This document shows, one piece after another, positions 56,244-64,000 of a stretch of 64,000 bases of DNA. Within the stretch, counting starts at the first letter, position 1. Every line of letters starts with the position of its first letter. The stretch lies in NCBI RefSeq assembly GCF_008042035.1, contig NZ_RDBL01000014.1, positions 62,001 through 126,000 of the forward strand. The letters are read 5' to 3'. The notes under the pieces were generated by a model. The model ran no database searches and was not told the origin of the DNA. It saw only the letters and a list, made by a program, of their open reading frames with translations. Source of the stretch: Streptomyces sp. col6. Its GTDB lineage: Bacteria; Actinomycetota; Actinomycetes; Streptomycetales; Streptomycetaceae. Position numbers and translations under genes: made by a program.

Positions 56244-57527
56244 ATGGACGCCACGAACCAAGACATCAAGCCCTTCCGTATCGACATTCCCCAGGCCGCC
56301 CTCGACGACCTGACCGACCGTCTGGCCCGCACCCGCTGGCCCGCCGAACTGCCCGGCGTCGGCTGGAGCCGCGGCGTACCCGCGCCGTACATGAAGGAAC
56401 TCGCCGCCTACTGGGCGACCACCTTCGACTGGCGCGCCCAGGAGGCGCGGCTGAACGCCCACCCGCAGTTCACCACCACCCTTGACGGCCAGAACCTGCA
56501 CTTCTTGCACGTGCGTTCCCCGCATGCGGAGGCCACCCCGCTGCTGCTCCTGCACGGCTGGCCCGGCACCTTCGCCGACTTCCTCGACGTCATCGGCCCG
56601 CTGACCGACCCGGCCGCGCACGGCGGCGACGGCGCAGCCGTGGGGGCCGACGCGTTCCACCTGGTCATCCCCTCGCTGCCCGGCTTCGGCTTCTCCACTC
56701 CGCTGGCCGGCCCCGGCATGGGCCCCGCCCGCATGGCCGGGCTGCTGGTCGAGCTGATGGAGCGACTCGGTTACGACCGCTACGGCGTTCAGGGCTACGA
56801 CACCGGCTCCTGGGTCGCCCCGGAGATCGGCAAGCGGGCCCCGGACAAGGTGATCGGCATCCACCTCAACGCCATGGTCACCTTCCCGGTCGGCGCCGAG
56901 GGCGAAATGGACGGCCTCTCGGAGGGCGACCGGCGCCGCTGGCAGAAGATGCAGAACTTCAACGACGGTTACCTGCAGTGCAACTCCAAGCGCCCGCAGA
57001 CCGTTGCCTACGCCCTGACCGACTCCCCTGCCGGGCAACTCGCCTGGATGGTGGAGAAGTTCAAGGAACTCACCGACCCCGAAGGCAGCCTGCCGGAGGC
57101 TGCCATCGACCGCGACCGCTTCCTCACCAGCATCTCGCTGTACTGGCTGACCGCCACCGCCGGCTCGGCCGCCCAGGTCTACTACGAGACCATCTCCGCC
57201 AACGACTGGAGCGATGGCGGCGACTGGGGCGGCGCGGAGAGCGACTCGGGCACCGACGACGCATCGGCCGGGGCAGCCGACTGGAGCGCCGGCGGGCAGG
57301 GCGACGGCCAGGAGTGGGGCGAGGGCGACTGGGCGGCCGGCCGGCGCAGCACCGTCCCCACCGGCGTCCTGCTCTCCGCCCACGACGTCACCGTGCGCCC
57401 CTGGGCCGAACGCGACCACAACATCGTGCGCTGGATCGAACTCGACACCGGCGGCCACTTCCTGTCCATGGAAGCCCCCGACCAACTCGTCGGCGATGTC
57501 CGCGGCTTCTTCCATCCGCTGCGCTGA
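56244..57527 (+). CDS. epoxide hydrolase (EHN family, alpha/beta-hydrolase)
   Basis: 427 residues. The N-terminal EHN domain (KPFRIDIPQAALDDLTDRLARTRWPAELPGVGWSRGVPAPYMKELAAYWATTFDWRAQEARLNAHPQFTTTLDG) is followed by the hydrolase core: oxyanion HGWPGTF, nucleophile Asp186 in VQGYDTGSWVAPEIG, and the base in the final DTGGHFLSMEAP. Between the lid and the last strands is an unusual insertion of about 40 residues rich in Gly, Asp and Trp (GGDWGGAESDSGTDD...GQEWGEGDW), which relatives generally lack. The enzyme would open epoxides to diols. The 221-bp donor segment of the inverted repeat (56427-56647) is part of this gene. Confidence 0.92.
   Translation: MDATNQDIKPFRIDIPQAALDDLTDRLARTRWPAELPGVGWSRGVPAPYMKELAAYWATTFDWRAQEARLNAHPQFTTTLDGQNLHFLHVRSPHAEATPLLLLHGWPGTFADFLDVIGPLTDPAAHGGDGAAVGADAFHLVIPSLPGFGFSTPLAGPGMGPARMAGLLVELMERLGYDRYGVQGYDTGSWVAPEIGKRAPDKVIGIHLNAMVTFPVGAEGEMDGLSEGDRRRWQKMQNFNDGYLQCNSKRPQTVAYALTDSPAGQLAWMVEKFKELTDPEGSLPEAAIDRDRFLTSISLYWLTATAGSAAQVYYETISANDWSDGGDWGGAESDSGTDDASAGAADWSAGGQGDGQEWGEGDWAAGRRSTVPTGVLLSAHDVTVRPWAERDHNIVRWIELDTGGHFLSMEAPDQLVGDVRGFFHPLR
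56427..56647 (+). repeat. 221-bp inverted repeat, native copy in the epoxide hydrolase gene
   Basis: The donor copy: here the segment is in frame and part of a complete epoxide hydrolase, so it is the original and 55385-55605 the transposed duplicate. Confidence 0.95.
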
Positions 57528-57797
57528 CCGCCCCGACCCCACCCCGGCGGGCTCGCAAACCCTTCGATGGGCCGTACCGGGTCGCCTTTGACGGCTTCCC
57601 TGACGGCGTGACCGTCGCGGACAGGGACAAGCGCGTCCTTCGTGGCCTCGTCGAAGACCCCGGCACCGGCTCCATGGTGCCCCCGCGCACACCCCCGCCA
57701 AGAACTGTGGTGTCCCGCCACATACGCCCCTGACCTGCTCCTTCCTACGGTGTGGCGACACGTCCCCGTCCCCGCCCACCGTCCGGAAGTGGTACCC

Positions 57798-59183
57798 ATG
57801 GCCGACGCAGCATCCGCTCCCTCACCGCCCTCGCACCTGCGGCGCATCGTCGCCGCCAGCCTCATCGGCACGACCATCGAGTGGTACGACTTCTTCCTCT
57901 ACGGGTCGGCCGCCGCGCTGGTGTTCAACAAGCTGTTCTTCCCGGACTCCGAACCGCTCGTCGGAACGCTGCTGTCCTTCCTCACCTACGCGGTGGGCTT
58001 CGCAGCCCGGCCCATCGGGGCGCTGGTCTTCGGGCACTACGGCGACCGGCTCGGGCGCAAGAAGCTGCTGGTGCTCAGCCTGCTGATGATGGGCGGGGCG
58101 ACCTTCGCGATCGGGCTGCTGCCGACGCACGCGACCGTCGGGGTGGCCGCACCCGTACTGCTCACCCTGCTCCGGCTGGTGCAGGGGTTCGCGCTCGGCG
58201 GTGAATGGGGCGGAGCCGTGCTGCTCGTGTCCGAGCACGGGGACGCGGAGCGGCGCGGGTTCTGGGCGTCGTGGCCGCAGACCGGTGCGCCCGCCGGGCA
58301 GTTGCTGGCGACCGGGGTGCTCTCGGCGCTCACGGCACTGACCTCGGACGCGGCGTTCGAGTCCTGGGGCTGGCGCATCCCCTTCCTGCTGTCCGGGGTG
58401 CTCGTGATCATCGGTCTGTGGATTCGTCTCTCTGTCGACGAATCCCCTCTGTTCAAGGAGGCCCTGGCCCGCGCCGACGAGCGGAAGGCCGCTTCCGACA
58501 CGGCGGAGAAGATGCCGGTCGTGGCGGTCCTGCGGCACCACTGGCGCGATGTGCTGGTCGCCATGGGGGCCAGGATGGCGGAGAACATCAGCTACTACGT
58601 GATCACCGCGTTCATCCTCGTCTACGCGACGACCGCCGCCGACCTCAGCAAGCAGACGGCCCTCAACGCCGTACTCATCGCCTCCGCCTTCCACTTCGCC
58701 GTGATCCCGCTGTGGGGCGCGCTCTCCGACCGCGTGGGGCGTAAGCCCGTCTATCTGGTGGGGGCCGTCGGCGTGGGGCTGTGGATGTTCCCGTTCTTCG
58801 CCCTGATCGACACCCGGAGTTTCGGGAACCTGCTGCTGGCCGTCACGGTCGGGCTGTTCTTCCACGGGGCGATGTACGCGCCGCAGGCGGCGTTCTTCTC
58901 GGAGTTGTTCGCGACCCGGATGCGGTACTCGGGCGCCTCGATCGGCGCGCAGTTCTCGTCCGTCGCGGCCGGTGCGCCCGCACCGCTCATCGCCACGGCC
59001 CTGCTCGCCGACTACGACAGCTCGACGCCCATCGCCCTGTACGTGATCGCCGCCGCGCTGCTCACGGTGCTGGCCCTCGTCTGCGCGAAGGAGACCCGGC
59101 ACCGGGACCTCGCGGACGTCGGGCCCGGGTCCGGATCCGGGACGGTGGAGGAGGCGCCCCGGGACGCCGCGCACAGCGTCTGA
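57798..59183 (+). CDS. MHS-family MFS transporter (metabolite:H+ symporter)
   Basis: 461 residues, 12 membrane helices; ATG 57798 behind GGAAGTGG. Family marks: RRIVAASLIGTTIEWYDFFLYGSAAALVFNKLFFP, then GALVFGHYGDRLGRKKLLVLSLLMMGGATFAIGLLPT (motif A), GFALGGEWGGAVLLVSEHG, and RGFWASWPQTGAPAGQLLATGVLS. This is the shikimate/proline-betaine/alpha-ketoglutarate (ShiA/ProP) class. Substrate not identifiable. The 270-bp gap to the epoxide hydrolase contains no recognised gene. Confidence 0.92.
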   Translation: MADAASAPSPPSHLRRIVAASLIGTTIEWYDFFLYGSAAALVFNKLFFPDSEPLVGTLLSFLTYAVGFAARPIGALVFGHYGDRLGRKKLLVLSLLMMGGATFAIGLLPTHATVGVAAPVLLTLLRLVQGFALGGEWGGAVLLVSEHGDAERRGFWASWPQTGAPAGQLLATGVLSALTALTSDAAFESWGWRIPFLLSGVLVIIGLWIRLSVDESPLFKEALARADERKAASDTAEKMPVVAVLRHHWRDVLVAMGARMAENISYYVITAFILVYATTAADLSKQTALNAVLIASAFHFAVIPLWGALSDRVGRKPVYLVGAVGVGLWMFPFFALIDTRSFGNLLLAVTVGLFFHGAMYAPQAAFFSELFATRMRYSGASIGAQFSSVAAGAPAPLIATALLADYDSSTPIALYVIAAALLTVLALVCAKETRHRDLADVGPGSGSGTVEEAPRDAAHSV

Positions 59184-59196
59184 TCCCCGAGAACGA

Positions 59197-59234
59197 AGAA
59201 GCCGGGCGGGCCGCGTGCGGCCCGCCCGGCTTCT
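59197..59234. terminator. bidirectional terminator, MFS/Nudix
   Basis: Perfect 18-bp arms (59197-59214 and 59217-59234, core GAAGCCGGGCGGGCCGC) with a 2-nt loop between the convergent MFS and Nudix genes. Confidence 0.9.
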
Positions 59235-59239
59235 CGCGT

Positions 59240-59722
59240 CTACTGCGGGCCGGCGGTGGACTCGAACCAGGTGGGTCCGTCGGTCAGCGCGTGCTTGATC
59301 CGCAGCAGCGCGAACTCGGCCAGTTCCGGCAGCGCGTCGACGTGGAACCAGCCCACCTCCAGCGACTCGTCGTCGTTGACCCGGGCCGTGCCGCCGGTGG
59401 CGCGGCAGCGGAAGGTGATGTCGAGGAACTGGCAGCGGTCGCCGTTGTCGTACTGGATGGCGGGCAGCGCCTGGGTGAGGACGACCCGCTCCGCCACGCA
59501 GCGCACGGCGGTCTCCTCGTAGACCTCGCGCTCCGCGGTCGTCGCGGGCTGTTCGCCCGGCTCGGAGATTCCGCCGATCACGGACCACTCGCCGTTGTCG
59601 GCACGCCGGCCGAGCAGCACTCTGCCCTCGTCGTCGAAGACGACGGCGGTGACACCGGGCAGCAGGAGCAGCTGCTGCCCGGCGGTGGCACGGATCTCGC
59701 GGATGAAGTCAGGAATGGCCAT
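59240..59722 (-). CDS. Nudix hydrolase
   Basis: 160 residues with Nudix box GGISEPGEQPATTAEREVYEETAV (about residues 50-72; the final glycine is replaced by Ala). LLLLPGVTAVVFDDEGRVLLGRRADNGEWSVIGG opens the domain. The insertion LPAIQYDNGDRCQFLDITFRCRATGG is typical of ADP-ribose pyrophosphatase-like actinobacterial members. It follows Lnt by 29 nt on the same strand. Confidence 0.9.
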   Translation of the reverse strand: MAIPDFIREIRATAGQQLLLLPGVTAVVFDDEGRVLLGRRADNGEWSVIGGISEPGEQPATTAEREVYEETAVRCVAERVVLTQALPAIQYDNGDRCQFLDITFRCRATGGTARVNDDESLEVGWFHVDALPELAEFALLRIKHALTDGPTWFESTAGPQ

Positions 59723-59751
59723 GTGCCGACCCTACGCGGCGTGCCGCCCGT

Positions 59752-61347
59752 TCAGCCGACACGCCGTGCGCGCACCGCCCGCGCGCCCGCCCAGCCGAGC
59801 GCTCCGAGCGCGAGCAGGATCAGGATGCCCTCGGGCAGCGGCCCCATCCGGGTCGCCGGGGTCAGCGAGGAGCGCAGCGGCACCTCGTCCACCAGGGCGT
59901 CCGGGGTGAACATCTTCGTCTTCTGCACCACCGTGCCGTCCGGGCGGATCACCGCGCTGACCCCGCTGGTGACGGGGACGACGACGGACCGGCTGTGCTC
60001 GACCGCGCGCACCCGGGACATCGCGAGCTGCTGGTAGGTCATCTCGCTGCGGCCGAAGGTGGCGTTGTTGCTGGGGACGGCGATCAACTGGGCGCCGTGC
60101 TCGACCGTGTCGCGTACGGCGTCGTCGAACGCGGCCTCGTAGCAGGTCACGAGTCCGGTGTAGGTGCCCGCGAGGTCGAAGACGCCCACCTTCTTGCCGG
60201 GGCCGAAGTCGCGCTGCACGCGGTCGACGTCCGAGCTGAAGATGCGGACGAAGGAGCGCATTGGCATGTACTCGCCGAACGGCTGGATGTGACGCTTGTC
60301 GTACGTGGCGACCGGGCCCTTGTCCGGGTCCCACTGGATGAGGGTGTTGCGCAGGGGGCCCGTGTCGGGCTCGACGACCGCGCCGATGACGGTCGGGGCC
60401 TTGATCGCCTTGACGGCGTCGTCGATGACGATCCGCGCGTCCGGGTTGCGATAGGGGTCGAGGTCGGAGGAGTTCTCCGGCCACAGGACGAAGTCCGGCT
60501 GCGGGACCTTGCCGGCCTTCACGTCCCGGGCGAGCTGCTCCGTACGCTTGGCGTGGTTGTCCAGGACCGCCCGGCGCTGGGCGTTGAAGTCGAGCCCAAG
60601 GCGGGGCACGTTGCCCTGGATCGCGGCGACGGTGGCGGTGCCGTCCTCGGCGGAGTCGTCCACGAGGGGCAGAGACGCGAAGGCCGCCGCCACCGGTACG
60701 AGGACGGTGGCCGCCGCCACGGCGGTGGCCCCGAGACGCAGCTCGCCGGCGGTCCGGTAGTGGAGGAAGCGGCGTACCGCCTCGAAGAGGCCGAAGCCGC
60801 AGAGCACCACGGCGAAGGAGAGCAGGGGGGTGCCGCCGAGCGCGGCGAGCGGCAGGAAGACGCTGTCCGCCTGACCGAAGGCGATCTTGCCCCAGGGGAA
60901 GCCGCCGAACGGCACCCGGGCGCGGACCGCCTCGTCCAGCGTCCACACCGCGGCCGCCCACAGCGGTCCGCCGGGCAGCCGGGAAACGGCGGAGATGCCG
61001 ATGCAGCCGACCGCGATGAACAGCGCCTCGGCCGCGGCGAGGGCCAGCCACGGCACCGGGCCGACCTCCTCGCCGGTCCAGTGCAGCAGGGGCAGCATGA
61101 AGCCGAGCCCCGCGAGCAGCCCGAGCCCGAAGGCGGCACGTGCCCGGCGCTCCAACAGCACCCAGCCGAGCAGGGCGAACCCGGGCAGAACCAGCCACCA
61201 CAGGGGCCGGGGCGGGAAGCTGAGATACAGCATCACCCCGGAGAGGACGGCGGCCGCCGGCCGTACGAGGCGCTTCGGCAAGCCGCCCGTCCGGGAAGCG
61301 GGGGCGGGGCTCTGCGGTTCGCCGACCTGGGCGATGGTGGTGCTCAC
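59752..61347 (-). CDS. lnt: apolipoprotein N-acyltransferase
   Basis: 531 residues from GTG 61347 (VSTTIAQVGEPQ). Membrane enzyme that adds the N-terminal third acyl chain to lipoproteins. About six helices precede a nitrilase-like extracellular domain. The Glu-Lys-Cys triad is intact: FVLWPENSSDLDP, YDKRHIQPFGEYMP and LVTCYEAAFDDAVR. A final helix follows (LPEGILILLALGALGWAGARAV). Streptomyces commonly carry two Lnt paralogues; which this is cannot be decided here. The open frame continues upstream to 61443 without family resemblance. Confidence 0.94.
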   Translation of the reverse strand: MSTTIAQVGEPQSPAPASRTGGLPKRLVRPAAAVLSGVMLYLSFPPRPLWWLVLPGFALLGWVLLERRARAAFGLGLLAGLGFMLPLLHWTGEEVGPVPWLALAAAEALFIAVGCIGISAVSRLPGGPLWAAAVWTLDEAVRARVPFGGFPWGKIAFGQADSVFLPLAALGGTPLLSFAVVLCGFGLFEAVRRFLHYRTAGELRLGATAVAAATVLVPVAAAFASLPLVDDSAEDGTATVAAIQGNVPRLGLDFNAQRRAVLDNHAKRTEQLARDVKAGKVPQPDFVLWPENSSDLDPYRNPDARIVIDDAVKAIKAPTVIGAVVEPDTGPLRNTLIQWDPDKGPVATYDKRHIQPFGEYMPMRSFVRIFSSDVDRVQRDFGPGKKVGVFDLAGTYTGLVTCYEAAFDDAVRDTVEHGAQLIAVPSNNATFGRSEMTYQQLAMSRVRAVEHSRSVVVPVTSGVSAVIRPDGTVVQKTKMFTPDALVDEVPLRSSLTPATRMGPLPEGILILLALGALGWAGARAVRARRVG

Positions 61348-61541
61348 CCGGCGGAGTCTACGGTGGCAGGCTGTGGGCCGGGGAGCCCTGTCCCGATGGC
61401 GGAATCCCGACCACCGCATCATTTCTCCGCATCTTCTGCCCATATGCCCGGCGTGGCCGTTAGCCTGTGCGCCAGTCCCCCGCCGACGGGCCGGTTCCGG
61501 CCCTCGCGTACGGGACGGTCACAGGCCGGGGGACGGACGTG

Positions 61542-62678
61542 ATGGCTGAAACAATGGGGCGGGACCGCGCCGGGACGCCCGAGGGCACAGCCGCTTCCGA
61601 CGCCGCCGGGGCGCTGATCCTCGCCGCCTGTGCGATCTGGTCGCTGATCAGCGCGGCAGGGCGTGAGACCAGGCCGGAGGGGGTGCTGCTCGCGCTGCTC
61701 GCCGTCGCCGCCGGCTTCGCCTGCGGGCGCATCTGCGGCACGCTGCTGCCGGTGGCCACCGCCGCAAGCGCCGCTCTGGTGTCCCTTCTCCTGGCCCTCG
61801 TCTGGCGTCACGGCATGCCGGGAGCGACGGCTACCGGGGACCACACGCCCGGCCAGACCGGTGCCGCCGCCGCGCTGCTGGTCCTTGCCGCCGGTGCCGC
61901 CTGCTGTGCGGCGGCGGCCGCCGGGAGGGGGCCGCTGCGCATGGCTCTGCGGCTGCTCGCCCTCGGTACGGCCGCCGTCTCCCTGGTGCTGGGTTCGGTG
62001 GCCGGGTTCGCGGCGGCGCTCGGCGTGCTGATCTGCTCGCTGGCCGCCGCCAGGACGCGGCGCCGGCTGCCCGGTCTCGTCGGCCTCGCACTGGTGGCGG
62101 GGCTGTTCGTCGGTACCTCGTGGGCCGTGGCCGAGGAGGTGCTGCCCGACGGGCTCGCGGTCTCCCTGGAGGGCCCGCTCACCCGGAACCGGGTCGAGCT
62201 GTGGCAGGACGCCGCGCGGCTGGCGGAGGGGCATCCCGTGCTCGGTGTCGGTCCCGGCCGCTTCGACGAGCTGAGCCCGACCGCGCAGCAGAGCCTCGGT
62301 TCGGACGGGAAGCCGCACTCGGCTCCGTGGCAGCAGGCCGCCGAGCAGGGGGTGGTGGGGGTGGTGCTGCTGGGCGCCGCGTTCGGCTGGCTGCTGTACG
62401 CGCTGTGGCGCTCGCCGCGCTCCACGGCGGTGGTCCTGACGGCGGGGGCGGCGCTCACGGCGCTGGCCGCGCTGGCGAGTGTGGGCAACGCGCTGAGCTT
62501 CACACCGGTGACGGCGGGAGCGGGGCTGCTGGCCGGGCTGGCGTCGGCCAGGCGCCCGATCGGGGCGGGCCGGCCGTGCGGACCGGACGGGGACGAACCG
62601 TACGGCGCGGCGGAGGGGCCGGAGGTCAGGCCCCGGCCGGGAAGCCGGAGGACGGCAGATGCAGGCGGGCGCGGATGA
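61542..62678 (+). CDS. O-antigen ligase-like polytopic membrane protein
   Basis: 378 residues, ATG 61542 with GGGGGA 8 nt upstream (adjacent GTG 61539 possible). Nine or ten hydrophobic helices and one conserved extracellular loop: LEGPLTRNRVELWQDAARLAEGHPVLGVGPGRFDELSPTAQQSLGSDGKPHSAPWQQAAEQGVVGVVLLGAAFGWLLY. This is the Wzy_C/WaaL signature (R-x-x-x-W and H-x-x-x-Q-like). It probably polymerises or attaches a surface glycan; no glycan cluster adjoins it. Its last 53 bp overlap the convergent PH-like gene. Confidence 0.85.
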   Translation: MAETMGRDRAGTPEGTAASDAAGALILAACAIWSLISAAGRETRPEGVLLALLAVAAGFACGRICGTLLPVATAASAALVSLLLALVWRHGMPGATATGDHTPGQTGAAAALLVLAAGAACCAAAAAGRGPLRMALRLLALGTAAVSLVLGSVAGFAAALGVLICSLAAARTRRRLPGLVGLALVAGLFVGTSWAVAEEVLPDGLAVSLEGPLTRNRVELWQDAARLAEGHPVLGVGPGRFDELSPTAQQSLGSDGKPHSAPWQQAAEQGVVGVVLLGAAFGWLLYALWRSPRSTAVVLTAGAALTALAALASVGNALSFTPVTAGAGLLAGLASARRPIGAGRPCGPDGDEPYGAAEGPEVRPRPGSRRTADAGGRG

Positions 62679-63189
62679 ACCGTACGCCCGCCTCGGCGTC
62701 GTCCACCGTGATGGTGAAGGTGCGGCCGTCGCCGAGCCGGAGCACCAGCCCCTCGCCCCGGCGCACGACCACGGCCGTGCCCTTCTCGGGACGCCAGCGG
62801 TAGCCCCAGCCGCCCCATTGCCGGGGGGTCACCTGGGGCGCGAAGTCGGCCGCCACCACATGGGTGAGCAGGATGCGGCGTCGCGGCAGGCCCATGTGCC
62901 CGCAGCGCACCTCCAGGGCGTCGCCATCCACACGGACGGCCACGTTCACGAAGGCGAGGGTACCGAAGAGCATGAGCAGTCCGGCGGCCATGCAGCCGAT
63001 CACCGACATCAGCAGCGGGGCGATGCCGGAGGTCCAGGTGGAGCTGACCGCGAGCTGGATGCCCAGGGCCAGGCAGGCGGCGCCCAGCGCCGCGAGGACC
63101 CACTGGGTGCGGTTGGTGGCCCGGCCGACCCAGACCTGCGAGTGGGTTCCGGTTCCGGTGCGCTTCGGTTCTCCGGGGTGCTCCCTCAT
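62626..63189 (-). CDS. membrane protein with PH-like domain
   Basis: 187 residues. Two membrane helices (WVLAALGAACLALGIQLAVSSTW, APLLMSVIGCMAAGLLMLFGTLAFVNVAV) are followed by a bacterial PH-like beta domain (VRVDGDALEVRCGHMGLPRRRILLTHVVAADFAPQVTPRQWGGWGYRWRPEKGTAVVVRRGEGLVLRLGDGRTFTITVDDAEAGVRFI). This arrangement recurs in actinobacteria without known function. The 3' end overlaps the O-antigen-ligase-like gene on the other strand by 53 bp. Confidence 0.82.
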   Translation of the reverse strand: MREHPGEPKRTGTGTHSQVWVGRATNRTQWVLAALGAACLALGIQLAVSSTWTSGIAPLLMSVIGCMAAGLLMLFGTLAFVNVAVRVDGDALEVRCGHMGLPRRRILLTHVVAADFAPQVTPRQWGGWGYRWRPEKGTAVVVRRGEGLVLRLGDGRTFTITVDDAEAGVRFIRARLHLPSSGFPAGA

Positions 63190-63257
63190 GCCCAGCAGCG
63201 TACTGAAGAACGGGCGCGCGGGAAGGTCACGGGCGCTGCGGCGGGGTCGCCGGAGCG

Positions 63258-64000
63258 TCAGCGGACGGAGCCGAGGGCGGCCAGCCCACGCCCTTCCGCA
63301 TAGGCCAGGGCGGCCTGTGGCAGCTCTGCGGCGCGTCCGCTGAGGATGACCTCGATGGAGGAGGAGGGTTCGGCCGACGGGGCGGGTTCGGCACCGATCC
63401 GGCGCAGTACCTGGGCGGCGACGGCGCCGGCGGAACCGTGCAGGGCGACCGGGGGCCGGCCGGGCCTGCCGACGGCGGCGCGGATGCGCTCGGCCACAAG
63501 CTCGTAGTGGGTGCAGCCGAGGACGACGGCCCGCACGTCGGGCGGGGTGAGCGCGGCGGCGGCGGCCACCGCCCGCTCGATGCCGGCCTCGTCCGCGTAC
63601 TGCACCGCGTCGGCGAGGCCGGGGCAGGGCACCTCGGTGACGGAGGCGGACCCGGCGAAGTCACGGATCAGCCCGCGCTGGTAGGGGCTGCCGGTGGTGG
63701 CCGGGGTGGCCCAGATCGCCACGGAGCCGCCGGCCGCGGCGGCGGGCTTGATCGCCGGGACGGTGCCGATGACGGGCAGGTCCGGTTCCAGCTCGGCGCG
63801 CAGGGTCTCCAGGGCGTGCACGGACGCGGTGTTGCAGGCGACGATCAGCGCGTCCGGCCGGTGCGCGGCGGCGGCCCGCGCCACTGCGAGGGCGTGGGTC
63901 TTCACGCCCTCGGGAGCCCGGCCCCAGGGCATGTTGGCGGGGTCGGAGGAGAGCACCAGATCGGCGTCCGGCCTCAGCCGGCGTACTGCGGCGGCGGCGG
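63258..64000 (-). CDS. murI: glutamate racemase-type protein, 5' end outside window
   Basis: About 247 residues visible; the N-terminus lies beyond 64000. Asp/Glu racemase fold with both catalytic cysteines: VACNTASVHALETLR and AVVLGCTHYELVAERI. The visible start LVLSSDPANMPWGRAPEGVKTHALAVA matches the L-x-x-DxxNxPYG region of MurI, with Trp for Tyr. It would supply D-glutamate for peptidoglycan. Because the PYG motif is altered, and Streptomyces encode several racemase paralogues, the gene symbol is tentative. Confidence 0.8.
   Translation of the reverse strand, partial: AAAAVRRLRPDADLVLSSDPANMPWGRAPEGVKTHALAVARAAAAHRPDALIVACNTASVHALETLRAELEPDLPVIGTVPAIKPAAAAGGSVAIWATPATTGSPYQRGLIRDFAGSASVTEVPCPGLADAVQYADEAGIERAVAAAAALTPPDVRAVVLGCTHYELVAERIRAAVGRPGRPPVALHGSAGAVAAQVLRRIGAEPAPSAEPSSSIEVILSGRAAELPQAALAYAEGRGLAALGSVR

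Noticed and set aside
57528..57797. Frames in the gap between epoxide hydrolase and MHS transporter as a possible lost gene.
   Set aside because: None of the frames shows family similarity or a credible start; treated as intergenic.

Overview
The window looks like Streptomyces chromosome. It is very GC-rich, packed with short operons joined by ATGA/GTGA overlaps, and carries actinobacterial families (DUF3618, DUF4235, DUF6480, holin-X, SAVMC3_10250). Its GH10 xylanase keeps the domain plan, and after signal removal the catalytic numbering, of S. lividans XlnA. I see no rRNA, tRNA, CRISPR array, transposase or integrase.

Layout. 0-5.2 kb: peptide ABC transporter operon on the minus strand, with DppD and DppF fused. 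6.0-7.6 kb: a TROVE (Ro60-like) protein. 7.6-9.0 kb: an NCS1 permease (CytX type) under a TPP riboswitch. 9.1-21.0 kb: a divergent locus joining a ROK regulator and a formylglycine-generating enzyme (minus) to a sulfatase, an SsuABC/TauABC-type transporter, a Tat-exported DUF4838 protein and a secreted GH35 beta-galactosidase (plus). I read this as a sulfated-glycan or sulfate-ester utilisation system. 21-33 kb: FBP-domain and Nudix genes, an SPFH/NAD-kinase-like pair with two operator copies on its promoter, TetR/PAP2/DMT genes around a perfect 25-bp inverted repeat, PadR, FadH, DoxX, and a ferredoxin-reductase/AurF-type diiron pair. 33-40 kb: pectate lyase, small membrane-stress proteins, a lipoprotein, DUF1330, and a MarR/MFS pair.

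39.8-50.3 kb looks rearranged. Intact catalase, GH62 arabinofuranosidase and XlnA xylanase are interspersed with at least five gene relics: a truncated hypothetical gene, an XlnA copy with its catalytic centre deleted, a decayed lipoprotein copy, a fructosamine-kinase pseudogene and an HNH fragment. An AraC regulator and a STAS/anti-sigma ATPase pair follow. 50.6-64 kb is more ordinary: panD, GNAT, racemase-family protein, MarR genes, PLP decarboxylase, epoxide hydrolase, MHS transporter, Nudix, Lnt, O-antigen-ligase-like protein, PH-like protein and glutamate racemase. It contains one striking event. A perfect 221-bp inverted copy of part of the epoxide hydrolase gene lies inside the divergent regulator gene and joins a WYL-type N-terminus to a PucR-type C-terminus in one uninterrupted 398-residue frame.

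Most promising for novelty: the sulfatase/FGE/DUF4838/GH35 locus, the chimeric WYL-EH-PucR regulator, and the SPFH/NAD-kinase-like pair.
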